Source: DATAXV01 sp036272915 (GTDB lineage: Bacteria > Chloroflexota > Dormibacteria > Dormibacterales > Dormibacteraceae). Taken from it: a stretch of 25,036 nt of DNA. The notes under the pieces were generated by a model. That model saw nothing but the letters and a program-made list of their open reading frames with translations, made no database searches and was not told the origin of the DNA. The first letter of the stretch is position 1, and every line of letters begins with the position of its first letter. The stretch is taken from assembly GCA_036272915.1 (NCBI GenBank), contig DATAXV010000123.1:1-25036 (forward strand), in the 5' to 3' direction. This document shows positions 1-6,078 of the stretch, piece by piece. The translations under genes were made by a program, and so were the position numbers.

Positions 1-919
1 GCAGCTTGTGCTGCAGCCACTCCACCTCCGAGTCGTGGACCCCGGGGGCGCGGTGAAAGGGGTCGAAGGCGACGCCAGGGTCGTGGTCGTGGAACCCGGT
101 GTCGAGGCCGACCAGCTGCCAGCTGTCGTCGTCCGTGCGCAGGCAGAAGTAGCTGGCCGGCTGGCGGGTGGGGCCCTCGTTGAGGGAGTCGAGCTGGTCG
201 TAGAAGCCGGCTCCCCCCGAGTAGTAGTCGTGGTTGCCGGGGATGTTGAAGACCGGCACCGTCCGCCCGGTCTCGAGGAAGGCGGCCTTGAGCACGTCGC
301 CGAAGTTGTGGGCGGCCTCGCGCTTGGTCCCCGAGTAGTAGATGTCGCCGAGGTGGACGATGGCGGTCGGCTCGAACTCCTGCAGCATCCGCAGGAGCAG
401 GACCTTGGCGTCCTCCATGCCCGTGCCCCAGTCGCCGATCAGGGCCACTCGCGAGGGCGAGGGGAGGCGGTACTCGATCACGCCGTAGTCGATGTCGCCC
501 TTCCCCTGCCGCTTCCAGTCGCGGTAGGTCGGGTGGCGGCCTGCGATGTACCACTCGATGAACTTGGGGATGCACTGGAACACGAACTCGGGGTCCTCGT
601 CGCTGTAGGCCCTGGCCGTGCTCCGGATGGCGGCGATCTCGTGCACGACCGCGCCCAGGTGGGCCTCGGTGGCGAGGTCGAAGATCTTCTTCAGCCCCGG
701 CGGGTCGTCCTCGAAGGGCTCGCCGCGCACCGCCCGCGCGGCGGCCCGCTGGGCGTCGTCGTCCGCCTTCCGGGTCAGCGGGTGGGCATAGACGGAGGGG
801 TCGCGCAGGTCGCCGGCGGCGACGTGGTCGGCCACGACCTCCTTGAGCGCGGACTGCCAGAGGGAGATCCTGGGATGAGGCACGCGGGCCATGGGCCGGA
901 TAGGCGGTCGCTCGCTCAT
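1..919 (-). CDS. Metallophosphoesterase (calcineurin-like), 3' end outside window
   Basis: The reverse strand stays open from the ATG at 919 to the window edge, so only the first 306 residues are seen. Calcineurin-like metal-binding motifs appear in order: GDWGTG (about residues 162-167), HLGDIYYSG (189-197) and GNHDYYSGG (228-236), followed by LVGLDTGFHDHD. These are the Asp, Asp and Asn-His ligands of the two-metal site; the final GH-x-H motif would lie beyond the window. An N-terminal region of about 155 residues, helical by composition, precedes the catalytic domain and resembles nothing I can name. GGAG lies about 8 bases before the ATG. The gene is transcribed away from cassette A. Substrate is unknown: the family includes phosphatases, phosphodiesterases and nucleases. 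Family assignment is secure, function is not. Confidence 0.85.
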   Translation of the reverse strand, partial: MSERPPIRPMARVPHPRISLWQSALKEVVADHVAAGDLRDPSVYAHPLTRKADDDAQRAAARAVRGEPFEDDPPGLKKIFDLATEAHLGAVVHEIAAIRSTARAYSDEDPEFVFQCIPKFIEWYIAGRHPTYRDWKRQGKGDIDYGVIEYRLPSPSRVALIGDWGTGMEDAKVLLLRMLQEFEPTAIVHLGDIYYSGTKREAAHNFGDVLKAAFLETGRTVPVFNIPGNHDYYSGGAGFYDQLDSLNEGPTRQPASYFCLRTDDDSWQLVGLDTGFHDHDPGVAFDPFHRAPGVHDSEVEWLQHKL

Positions 920-1096
920 GTCCTGAACTCCAAAACAGTTGCTGCTCCCTGGGTTGCCCGGACGGTTCGACGGCACGCGCCGGCGGTTCATTGTAGGTGC
1001 GGCGGAGGCTTCAGCAGAACCCTTCTCCCGTCATCCCAACACCCGGGCGCCCACGTCCGTCTCCCTCTTCGGAACGCCATCAGGCAGGAGGCTTCG

Positions 1097-1309
1097 ATGC
1101 TGGATTACGAGGAGGCGCGGCGCCGCTACGCGGACCGGCTGCGCGAGGCGGACGAGAGACACCTGGCCCGGATCGCGTCGGCGGAGAGCCGCCGGACGGA
1201 ACGGGCGAGGAGAATGCTGGGCACGGCCCTGGTGCGGCTCGGCCGCCGGGTCGCCGGGTCCGGCGCGGCGGTTTCGGCCCCACCCGGGGCGAGGAGCGGA
1301 GTGGCATGA
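1097..1309 (+). CDS. Small basic helical protein, first gene of cassette A
   Basis: A 70-aa product rich in Arg and Glu (ARRRYADRLREADERHLAR), likely one or two helices, with a Gly/Ala/Pro tail. AGGAGG at 1086-1091 sits 5 bases before the ATG, and the stop overlaps the next start as ATGA, so I treat it as a real operon member. It resembles the protein at 13348-13569 (MARRRHAERIEQAQEERLAL, then a Leu-rich second helix ending in a basic segment). Both follow the pattern ARRR-x-A-x-R-x3-A-x-E-x2-LA followed by a Leu-rich amphipathic stretch. No signal peptide or clear membrane segment. A peripheral membrane-binding or partner-binding role is possible but is only inference; the function is not recognised. 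Confidence 0.7.
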   Translation: MLDYEEARRRYADRLREADERHLARIASAESRRTERARRMLGTALVRLGRRVAGSGAAVSAPPGARSGVA

Positions 1310-2253
1310 GCGAAGTACCCGAGATCACCGAGGGTGGCGTCATCGAGAACGTGGCCGTCGCCGACCTCACCCCGATGACCTCGCCCGACGAGCTGCGTCG
1401 GGTGAGGCTTATCAGGAACACGGCGGTGGTCCTGATCGGCAAGTCGGCGGCCGCGGCCATCCCTGACATCCGGATGGAGAACGTCGCCTCCGTGGTCACC
1501 GTCCCCGACGGCGGCCACGTCCGGGTCCACACCGGCTCCCTGACCGTGGACGGGCGGGCGCTGGCCGAGCCCGGCGGCGACAACGAGATCATGGTCGTGA
1601 CCGGGACCCTCATCGTCACCACCCCGGTGGAGCGGGTCGGCTACCACGACCTCATCGTCACCGGCGTCGTCCTCGCCCCCGAGGGCAGTGAGGCGGCGCT
1701 GGGCTCGGGCATCACCCGGCTGACCGGCGCCGTCACCTACTTCCCCTACGCCGAGGGCCAGCAGGTCAGGGTGCACAGCGGCCAGGTCCGGTTCGGGGCC
1801 CGCGCCATGGCCAACGCCGGCGGCAACCCCGGCGACGTCCTGGTCGTCGGTGGACAGCTCGTGGTCACCGAGCCCTTGACCACGCTCGGCTACGCGCGGA
1901 TCGTCGTCTCCGGGCAGCTGATGGCGCCGCGCCAGAGCGAGGATCTGATCGGGCCGGCCTCGCTGATCCAGGGTCAGGTCGTCTGGTACGCGGGCGATCC
2001 CCGCTTCTTCACCGGCGAGGACTCCTTCTCCGCCGAATTCTTCCGGCTTCAGGAGAAGCCGATCACCCTGGCCCTGATCGGCGACTTCGAGTTCGAGGCG
2101 GACGTCACCTCCGAGCTGCTTCGGGAGAAGGTCTCCAGCATCGCCCTGATCGGGGAGGTCCGCGCGCCCAAGGCACTGATCCCGGCGCTGCAGATGCTGG
2201 CCACCGAGCGCATCGGCGACATCAGGGTGGCGGTGGAGGCCCAGGCGGGCTGA
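1306..2253 (+). CDS. Beta-repeat protein (bactofilin/beta-helix-like), cassette A
   Basis: A 315-aa protein starting at the ATG that overlaps the previous stop (ATGA), with GAGGAG at 1291-1296. Its centre is two tandem copies of about 81 residues (about 72-153 and 154-233). Each opens VRVH[TS]G, then an Ala-rich segment with two adjacent glycines, then VV-x-G-x-L-[IV]V and LGY or VGY, and ends in LAPEGSE or MAPRQSE. The repeated short strands with Gly turns look like a beta-solenoid, as in bactofilins or DUF4097 proteins, though neither family matches clearly. A third region (about 252-315) has two weaker units (LALIGDFEFEAD, IALIGEVRAPK). No signal peptide or membrane helix is seen, so a cytoplasmic scaffold is likely. 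It lies directly upstream of an ECF sigma gene. The function is not recognised. Confidence 0.8.
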   Translation: MSEVPEITEGGVIENVAVADLTPMTSPDELRRVRLIRNTAVVLIGKSAAAAIPDIRMENVASVVTVPDGGHVRVHTGSLTVDGRALAEPGGDNEIMVVTGTLIVTTPVERVGYHDLIVTGVVLAPEGSEAALGSGITRLTGAVTYFPYAEGQQVRVHSGQVRFGARAMANAGGNPGDVLVVGGQLVVTEPLTTLGYARIVVSGQLMAPRQSEDLIGPASLIQGQVVWYAGDPRFFTGEDSFSAEFFRLQEKPITLALIGDFEFEADVTSELLREKVSSIALIGEVRAPKALIPALQMLATERIGDIRVAVEAQAG

Positions 2254-2260
2254 GGCCGCC

Positions 2261-2797
2261 ATGCCGGACAGCGCGGGGGCGTTCGACCGGATCTTCGCGG
2301 CGCACCGCGAGCCGGTCTTCGCCTACCTCGTCGGCCGCGCCGGCGACCGGGAGGAGGCGCGGGACCTGCTCCAGGAGACCTTCCTGCGCGCCTGGCGCAA
2401 CCTCCCCACGCTGGAGGGTCTGGAGCCGCGGAGGCAGCGCGCGTGGCTCTTCACGGTGGCGCGCAACCTGGTCACCGACGCCTACCGGGGGCGGGCGGTC
2501 CGCACCGACGCCGCGGCCGAGCTGGCCAGGGGCGAGGACGGCGTCGCCCCCGCCGGCGAGGAGCCGGCGGTCCGGGCGGAGGCGGCGGAGCGGATGGAGC
2601 GGCTTCAGGCGGCGATACGGGATCTGCCCGAGGGCTGGCGGGTGCCGCTGGTGATGCAGACCGTCGGCGGGCTCAACAGCACCGAGATCGGGAGGCTGCT
2701 GGGCTACCCGCCGGGTACGATCCGCTACCGGTTGAGCATGGCCAGGGGCCGCCTCGCCGAGCGGCTGGCATCAGAACTCCAGGAGGAACGGCGGTGA
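2261..2797 (+). CDS. ECF-type RNA polymerase sigma factor
   Basis: A 178-aa protein with the two-domain layout of ECF sigma factors. Region 2 covers about residues 8-50 (FDRIFAAHREPVFAYLV, then DLLQETFLRAWRNLP, the -10-binding and core-binding helices). Region 4 covers about 125-172 and has the helix-turn-helix LNSTEIGRLLGYPPGTIRYRLSMARGRL, matching the usual E-IA-x-LG-x-P-x-GT-V-x-SR-x-x-RA-x-x-L signature. It starts 7 bases after the beta-repeat gene and its stop overlaps the next start as GTGA. No gene for a typical zinc-binding (HxxxCxxC) or membrane-spanning anti-sigma factor is beside it, so control may come from the flanking small proteins or the beta-repeat protein (inference). The target promoter motif could not be identified. 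Confidence 0.92.
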   Translation: MPDSAGAFDRIFAAHREPVFAYLVGRAGDREEARDLLQETFLRAWRNLPTLEGLEPRRQRAWLFTVARNLVTDAYRGRAVRTDAAAELARGEDGVAPAGEEPAVRAEAAERMERLQAAIRDLPEGWRVPLVMQTVGGLNSTEIGRLLGYPPGTIRYRLSMARGRLAERLASELQEERR

Positions 2798-3036
2798 CAC
2801 AGGGACCGGCGGACGACCTCGAGCTGCTGCTCGGAGCGTGGGCCTCGGGCCAGCGCCTCGACGAGGCCGAGGTCGGAGAGATCGGGCGCCGCATCGTGGC
2901 TGCCGCGGCGCTCGACTCCGACTGGTGGAACCGGCTCACGGCCCAGGTGTGCGCGGCGGTCCGGGTGGCGGGCACGCCGATCGCACCGATCTCGCCGAAG
3001 GGCGCGCCGCCCCGGATCGCCTGGTCCGCCGCCTGA
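2794..3036 (+). CDS. 80-aa protein downstream of the ECF sigma factor
   Basis: Starts with GTG overlapping the sigma factor stop (GTGA), with AGGAGG at 2781-2786. The acidic N-terminal half (DDLELLLGAWASGQRLDEAEVGEIGRRIV) is followed by WWNRLTAQV and a Pro-rich tail. It has one cysteine, no HxxxCxxC zinc motif and no membrane helix, so it is not a standard anti-sigma factor, although its position is where one is usually found. It could be an atypical anti-sigma factor or a small accessory protein. The function is not recognised. Confidence 0.65.
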   Translation: MTQGPADDLELLLGAWASGQRLDEAEVGEIGRRIVAAAALDSDWWNRLTAQVCAAVRVAGTPIAPISPKGAPPRIAWSAA

Positions 3037-3047
3037 GGCGCTGAGCC

Positions 3048-3935
3048 TCAGGCAGCGATCCTGCGGCGGATCCCGGCGAAGAGGTCGTCCTCGGGGACGG
3101 AGGTCTGGACCCGGGAGCGGGCGAGCTCGAACTCCTCGGTCGGCCAGACCGCCCGCTGCAGATCGATGGGGAGGCCGAACCACCGGCCGTCGGGGTCGAT
3201 CTGGGTGGCGTGCGCCTTGAGCGCCTCGTCCCGCTGCAGGAAGTAGTCGGCGCACTCGACGCGGGTCGTCACCGGGCGCTCCTCGCGATCCGTCCTGGAC
3301 CTCATCCGCTCGATCATCTCGGCGAAGGGCGACTCCTCGCCCCGATCCAGGAAGGCCTTGTGCAGGGCCTCGAAGCGGGCCCGGTTGAAGCCGTGGTCGT
3401 AGTAGAGCTTGAGCGGCTCCCAGGGCTCGCCGGTACCGGGGAACTGCGCCGGGTCGCCGGCGGCGTCGAAGGCCGCCACCGAGATCGCGTGGGTGCGGAG
3501 ATGGTCGGGGTGCGGGTAGCCGCCGTTCTCGTCGTAGGTGCTGATGACGTGGGGCCGGAACTCGCGCACGATCTGGACCAGGCGGCAGGTCGCCTCCTCG
3601 ATGGGGACCAGGGCGAAGCAGCCCTCGGGCAGCGGCGGCTTGGGATCGCCCTCGGGCAGGCCGGAGTCGACGTAGCCCAGCCAGCGGTGCTGGATCCCGA
3701 GGATTCGGGCCGCGGTCGCCATCTCCTCATGGCGCAGCTCGGAGAGCCGGGCGGCGACGTCGGGCCGGTCCTTGAGCCTGGGGTTGAGCACGGAGCCGCG
3801 CTCGCCGCCGGTGCAGGTGACGACCATCACCTCGGCGCCCTCGGCCACGTACCTGGCCATGGTGGCGCCGCCCTTGCTGGATTCGTCGTCGGGGTGGGCG
3901 TGCACCGCCAAGAAGCGGAGCGTTTCATTGTTCAC
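3048..3935 (-). CDS. mca: Mycothiol S-conjugate amidase (Mca-like)
   Basis: A 295-aa member of the PIG-L/LmbE zinc deacetylase family. AHPDDES near the N-terminus supplies His14 and Asp17, and PHPDHLRTH supplies His145, matching the zinc ligands of MshB/Mca. TCTGGERGSVLNP and the stretch WLGYVDSGLPEGDP are characteristic of Mca rather than MshB. Length is as expected for Mca (about 290 aa). Known role of the family: cleaving mycothiol S-conjugates to a mercapturic acid and GlcN-Ins during detoxification in the cytoplasm. The only in-frame start is GTG at 3935; a stop lies 2 codons upstream and no well-placed ribosome site is seen, so the mRNA may be leaderless. A bacillithiol or other thiol amidase is the main alternative. 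Convergent with cassette A. Confidence 0.85.
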   Translation of the reverse strand: MNNETLRFLAVHAHPDDESSKGGATMARYVAEGAEVMVVTCTGGERGSVLNPRLKDRPDVAARLSELRHEEMATAARILGIQHRWLGYVDSGLPEGDPKPPLPEGCFALVPIEEATCRLVQIVREFRPHVISTYDENGGYPHPDHLRTHAISVAAFDAAGDPAQFPGTGEPWEPLKLYYDHGFNRARFEALHKAFLDRGEESPFAEMIERMRSRTDREERPVTTRVECADYFLQRDEALKAHATQIDPDGRWFGLPIDLQRAVWPTEEFELARSRVQTSVPEDDLFAGIRRRIAA

Positions 3936-3949
3936 CCCTTAATCGTGGC

Positions 3950-3969
3950 GCATCGATCACCCTCGATGC
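3950..3969. promoter_or_regulatory. Inverted repeat between mca and the cimA leader
   Basis: GCATCGA (3950-3956) and TCGATGC (3963-3969) form a perfect 7-bp inverted repeat with a 6-base spacer, 15 bases upstream of the mca start and about 100 bases before the cimA leader peptide. It could be an operator or simply a hairpin; no regulator is linked to it. Confidence 0.35.
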
Positions 3970-4069
3970 ATCGGTCAAAGGACGGAGGCCCGCGGGGTGC
4001 CGTGAGACCGCCCGCCGCCAGCGTCCCGGACAGGCCTGGACGGCCCCGGCGATCGCCCCCGGCGCGGGG

Positions 4070-4129
4070 ATGTGCCAGACTGCGCACGTGTTCGCTGGCC
4101 TGATCATCATTCGCCGGCGCGCTGGATAG
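4070..4129 (+). CDS. cimA leader peptide with Leu-Ile-Ile-Ile run (attenuator)
   Basis: A short frame starting at ATG 4070 (19 codons) or GTG 4088 (13 codons) ends at TAG 4127-4129 and contains CTG-ATC-ATC-ATT (4100-4111) followed by Arg codons, giving ...AGLIIIRRRAG. The cluster of Ile codons just before a terminator and an isoleucine-pathway gene is the classic layout of ribosome-mediated attenuation, and short peptides with branched-chain residues followed by Arg are known ahead of ilv genes in actinobacteria. The third Ile uses ATT, a codon almost absent from the neighbouring cimA gene. Neither start has a strong ribosome site, so which one is used is uncertain. Confidence 0.7.
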   Translation: MCQTAHVFAGLIIIRRRAG

Positions 4130-4163
4130 CGGGCGACCGGCGCCCGCGACCGGGCCAGCGCGC
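4117..4163 (+). promoter_or_regulatory. Leader pause hairpin of the cimA attenuator
   Basis: GCGCGCTGG (4117-4125, last codons of the leader peptide) pairs perfectly with CCAGCGCGC (4155-4163). Inside it GCGGGCG (4129-4135) pairs with CGCCCGC (4141-4147) around a 5-base loop. The outer arm would be covered by a ribosome stalled on the Ile codons and the structure abuts the terminator at 4164. I did not find an equally convincing antiterminator pairing; the best is only GGCGA (4132-4136) with TCGCC (4171-4175). Confidence 0.6.
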
Positions 4164-4198
4164 AAACCTCTCGCCGACCGCGGGAGGTTTTTCTTTTT
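4164..4198 (+). terminator. Intrinsic terminator in the cimA leader
   Basis: AAACCTC (4164-4170) pairs with GAGGTTT (4184-4190), extended inward by T-G, C-G and G-C pairs, leaving a 7-base loop. It runs into TTTTTCTTTTT (4188-4198). It ends 2 bases before the cimA ribosome site AGGAGG (4201-4206), so it lies inside the cimA leader and should control read-through into that gene. No upstream + strand gene ends nearby other than the leader peptide. Confidence 0.85.
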
Positions 4199-4216
4199 GT
4201 AGGAGGACCGACCCCG

Positions 4217-5809
4217 ATGCCGACCCCGGACGACGCCTTTCACGTCTACGACGTCACGCTTCGTGACGGCGCCCAGCAGGAGGGCCTGACCCTCTCCGTC
4301 GCCGACAAGCTGGCCATCGCCGGGCTTCTCGACGAGCTCGGCGTCGGCTTCATCGAGGGGGGCTGGCCGGGGGCGGTTCCCAAGGACACCGAGTTCTTCC
4401 GCCGGGCCCGGACCGAGCTCCGCCTCGAGCACGCCCGGCTTTGCGCCTTCGGCTCGACCCGCCGCCAGGGCGCCCGCGCCGCCGACGACCCCCAGGTGGC
4501 CGCGCTCCGCGAGTCGGGGGCGGGGGTGGTGACGCTGGTCGCCAAGAGCCACGACCGCCACGTGGAGCTGGCCCTGCGCACGACTCTGGAGGAGAACCTG
4601 GCCATGGTGCGGGACACCGTCGCCCACCTCCACGGAGAGGGCAGGCGCGTGTTCCTCGACGCCGAGCACTTCTTCGACGGCTTCCGGGCCAATCCCGACT
4701 ACGCGCTTCGGGTCGTCGACACCGCCGCCGAGGCCGGCGCCGACGTCGTCGTCCTCTGCGACACCAACGGCGGGATGCTCCCCGAGCAGGTGGGCGCAAT
4801 CGTCGCCGAGGTCCGCCGCCGCTCGGGGGCCAGGATCGGCATCCACTGCCACGACGACACCGCCTGCGGCGTGGCCAACACGCTGGCCGCGGTCGACGCC
4901 GGCGCCACCCACGTGCAGGGCACCGCCAACGGCTACGGCGAGCGCTGCGGGAACGCCAACCTCTTCAGCATCGTCGCCGACCTCGAGCTGAAGAAGGACC
5001 GGCCGGTGCTGCCCGCCGGGCGGATGGCCGAGATGAGCCGGATCGCCCACGCCATCGCCGAGCTGACCAACGTCACCCCCAGCTCGCACCAGCCCTACGT
5101 CGGCGCCTCCGCCTTCACCCACAAGGCCGGCCTCCACGCCTCGGCGGTCAGGGTCGACCCCATGCTCTACCAGCACGTCGAGCCGGAGCTGGTCGGCAAC
5201 GACATGCGGACCTTGGTCTCGGACATGGCCGGCCGGGCCTCGGTCGAGCTGAAGAGCAGGGAGCTCGGCTACGACCTCTCCGACAACCCCGACGCGCTGC
5301 GCCGGATCGTCGACCGGGTCAAGCGCGAGGAGGCCAGGGGCCACACCTTCGAGGCCGCCGACGCCTCCTTCGAGCTGGTCGTGCAGGACGAGCTGGCAGG
5401 CTCCCGGCGGCGCCACTTCGAGGTCGAGTCCTGGCGCACCATCGTCGAGCGCCGTCCCGACGGGACCATGGCCAGCGAGGCCACGGTCAAGCTCCACGCG
5501 AGGGGGAGGCGGATCGTCGCCACCGGCGAGGGCAACGGGCCCGTCAACGCCCTCGACCGCGCCCTGCGCGACGGCCTGGAGCAGCTCTACCCCGAGCTGC
5601 GGGTGCTCGAGCTGACCGACTACAAGGTGCGCATCCTCGAGGGCAGCCGCGGCACCGGCGCGATCACCCGGGTCCTGGTCGAGTCCAGCGACGGAAAGGA
5701 CTCCTGGCGCACGGTCGGGGTCGACGAGAACATCATCGCCGCCTCCTGGCAGGCGCTGGAGGAGGCGGTCACCTACTGCCTGCTGCGACAGGGACACCCG
5801 CTGAGCTGA
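4217..5809 (+). CDS. cimA: (R)-citramalate synthase
   Basis: A 530-aa enzyme of the 2-isopropylmalate/homocitrate synthase family. The N-terminal HMGL-like TIM barrel has DVTLRDGAQQEG (catalytic Arg16, metal-binding Asp17), GVGFIEGGWPGAVPKD, LCDTNGG and the metal-binding GIHCHDDTACGVANT (His210, His212), followed by GTANGYGERCGNANL. A linker (HKAGLHASAV) leads to a C-terminal LeuA-dimer regulatory domain from about residue 400. KDTEFF and GGWPG are typical of the CimA branch. It condenses pyruvate with acetyl-CoA to citramalate, which leads to 2-oxobutyrate and isoleucine and bypasses threonine deaminase. AGGAGG at 4201-4206 fixes the start. The Ile-rich leader peptide and terminator upstream fit end-product control. 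An isopropylmalate synthase function is less likely. Confidence 0.93.
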   Translation: MPTPDDAFHVYDVTLRDGAQQEGLTLSVADKLAIAGLLDELGVGFIEGGWPGAVPKDTEFFRRARTELRLEHARLCAFGSTRRQGARAADDPQVAALRESGAGVVTLVAKSHDRHVELALRTTLEENLAMVRDTVAHLHGEGRRVFLDAEHFFDGFRANPDYALRVVDTAAEAGADVVVLCDTNGGMLPEQVGAIVAEVRRRSGARIGIHCHDDTACGVANTLAAVDAGATHVQGTANGYGERCGNANLFSIVADLELKKDRPVLPAGRMAEMSRIAHAIAELTNVTPSSHQPYVGASAFTHKAGLHASAVRVDPMLYQHVEPELVGNDMRTLVSDMAGRASVELKSRELGYDLSDNPDALRRIVDRVKREEARGHTFEAADASFELVVQDELAGSRRRHFEVESWRTIVERRPDGTMASEATVKLHARGRRIVATGEGNGPVNALDRALRDGLEQLYPELRVLELTDYKVRILEGSRGTGAITRVLVESSDGKDSWRTVGVDENIIAASWQALEEAVTYCLLRQGHPLS

Positions 5810-5818
5810 TCCCCTGGT

Positions 5819-5858
5819 GGGCGGGCTCGGGCCGGAAGCGTCCCGGTCCGGGCCGCCC
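5819..5858 (+). terminator. GC-rich hairpin after cimA
   Basis: GGGCGG-CTCGG-CCGG on the left and CCGG-CCGGG-CCGCCC on the right form a long imperfect stem with a bulge and a mismatch around a 7-base loop, starting 10 bases after the cimA stop. There is no T-run, so it is either a weak intrinsic terminator or an RNA-stabilising hairpin. Confidence 0.45.
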
Positions 5859-5935
5859 GGGCGGCACTGAACGGCGCGTCCTCACAACTCCTGAGGCGCC
5901 CGATCTCATCTGAGGTAAGTGGTACACGCCCAACC

Positions 5936-5963
5936 GAAGTATTGACAGTCGAACCGATACTTC
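5936..5963. promoter_or_regulatory. Inverted-repeat operator on the permease promoter
   Basis: GAAGTAT (5936-5942) and ATACTTC (5957-5963) form a perfect inverted repeat whose half-sites are centred 21 bp apart, two helical turns. The left half touches the -35 box and the right half fills the end of the spacer up to the -10 box, so a bound dimer would block polymerase. The regulator is not identifiable here. Confidence 0.55.
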
Positions 5964-5969
5964 TACAAT
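5942..5969 (+). promoter_or_regulatory. Sigma-70-type promoter of the APC permease gene
   Basis: TTGACA (5942-5947), a 16-base spacer and TACAAT (5964-5969), both near consensus. Transcription would start near 5976, giving a 5' leader of about 100 bases before the permease ATG at 6079. No known riboswitch is recognised in that leader. Confidence 0.75.
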
Positions 5970-6078
5970 CCGGCTGAGGCCGCAGGGGCCTACAGGGAGC
6001 GTTACCAATGGTTGCGGGCGGCTGTCCGCGGACTGTGGGGACGGATTATTCAGAGCATGTCGAGGAGGGTGCAAACGC

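Noticed and set aside
8..920. Long + strand open frame over the window start
   Set aside because: It is antisense to the metallophosphoesterase, whose motifs are clear on the minus strand.
3945..4160. T-box riboswitch upstream of cimA
   Set aside because: I found no T-box consensus (GGGTGGNACCGCG-like) and no matching specifier structure; the leader peptide explains the terminator better.
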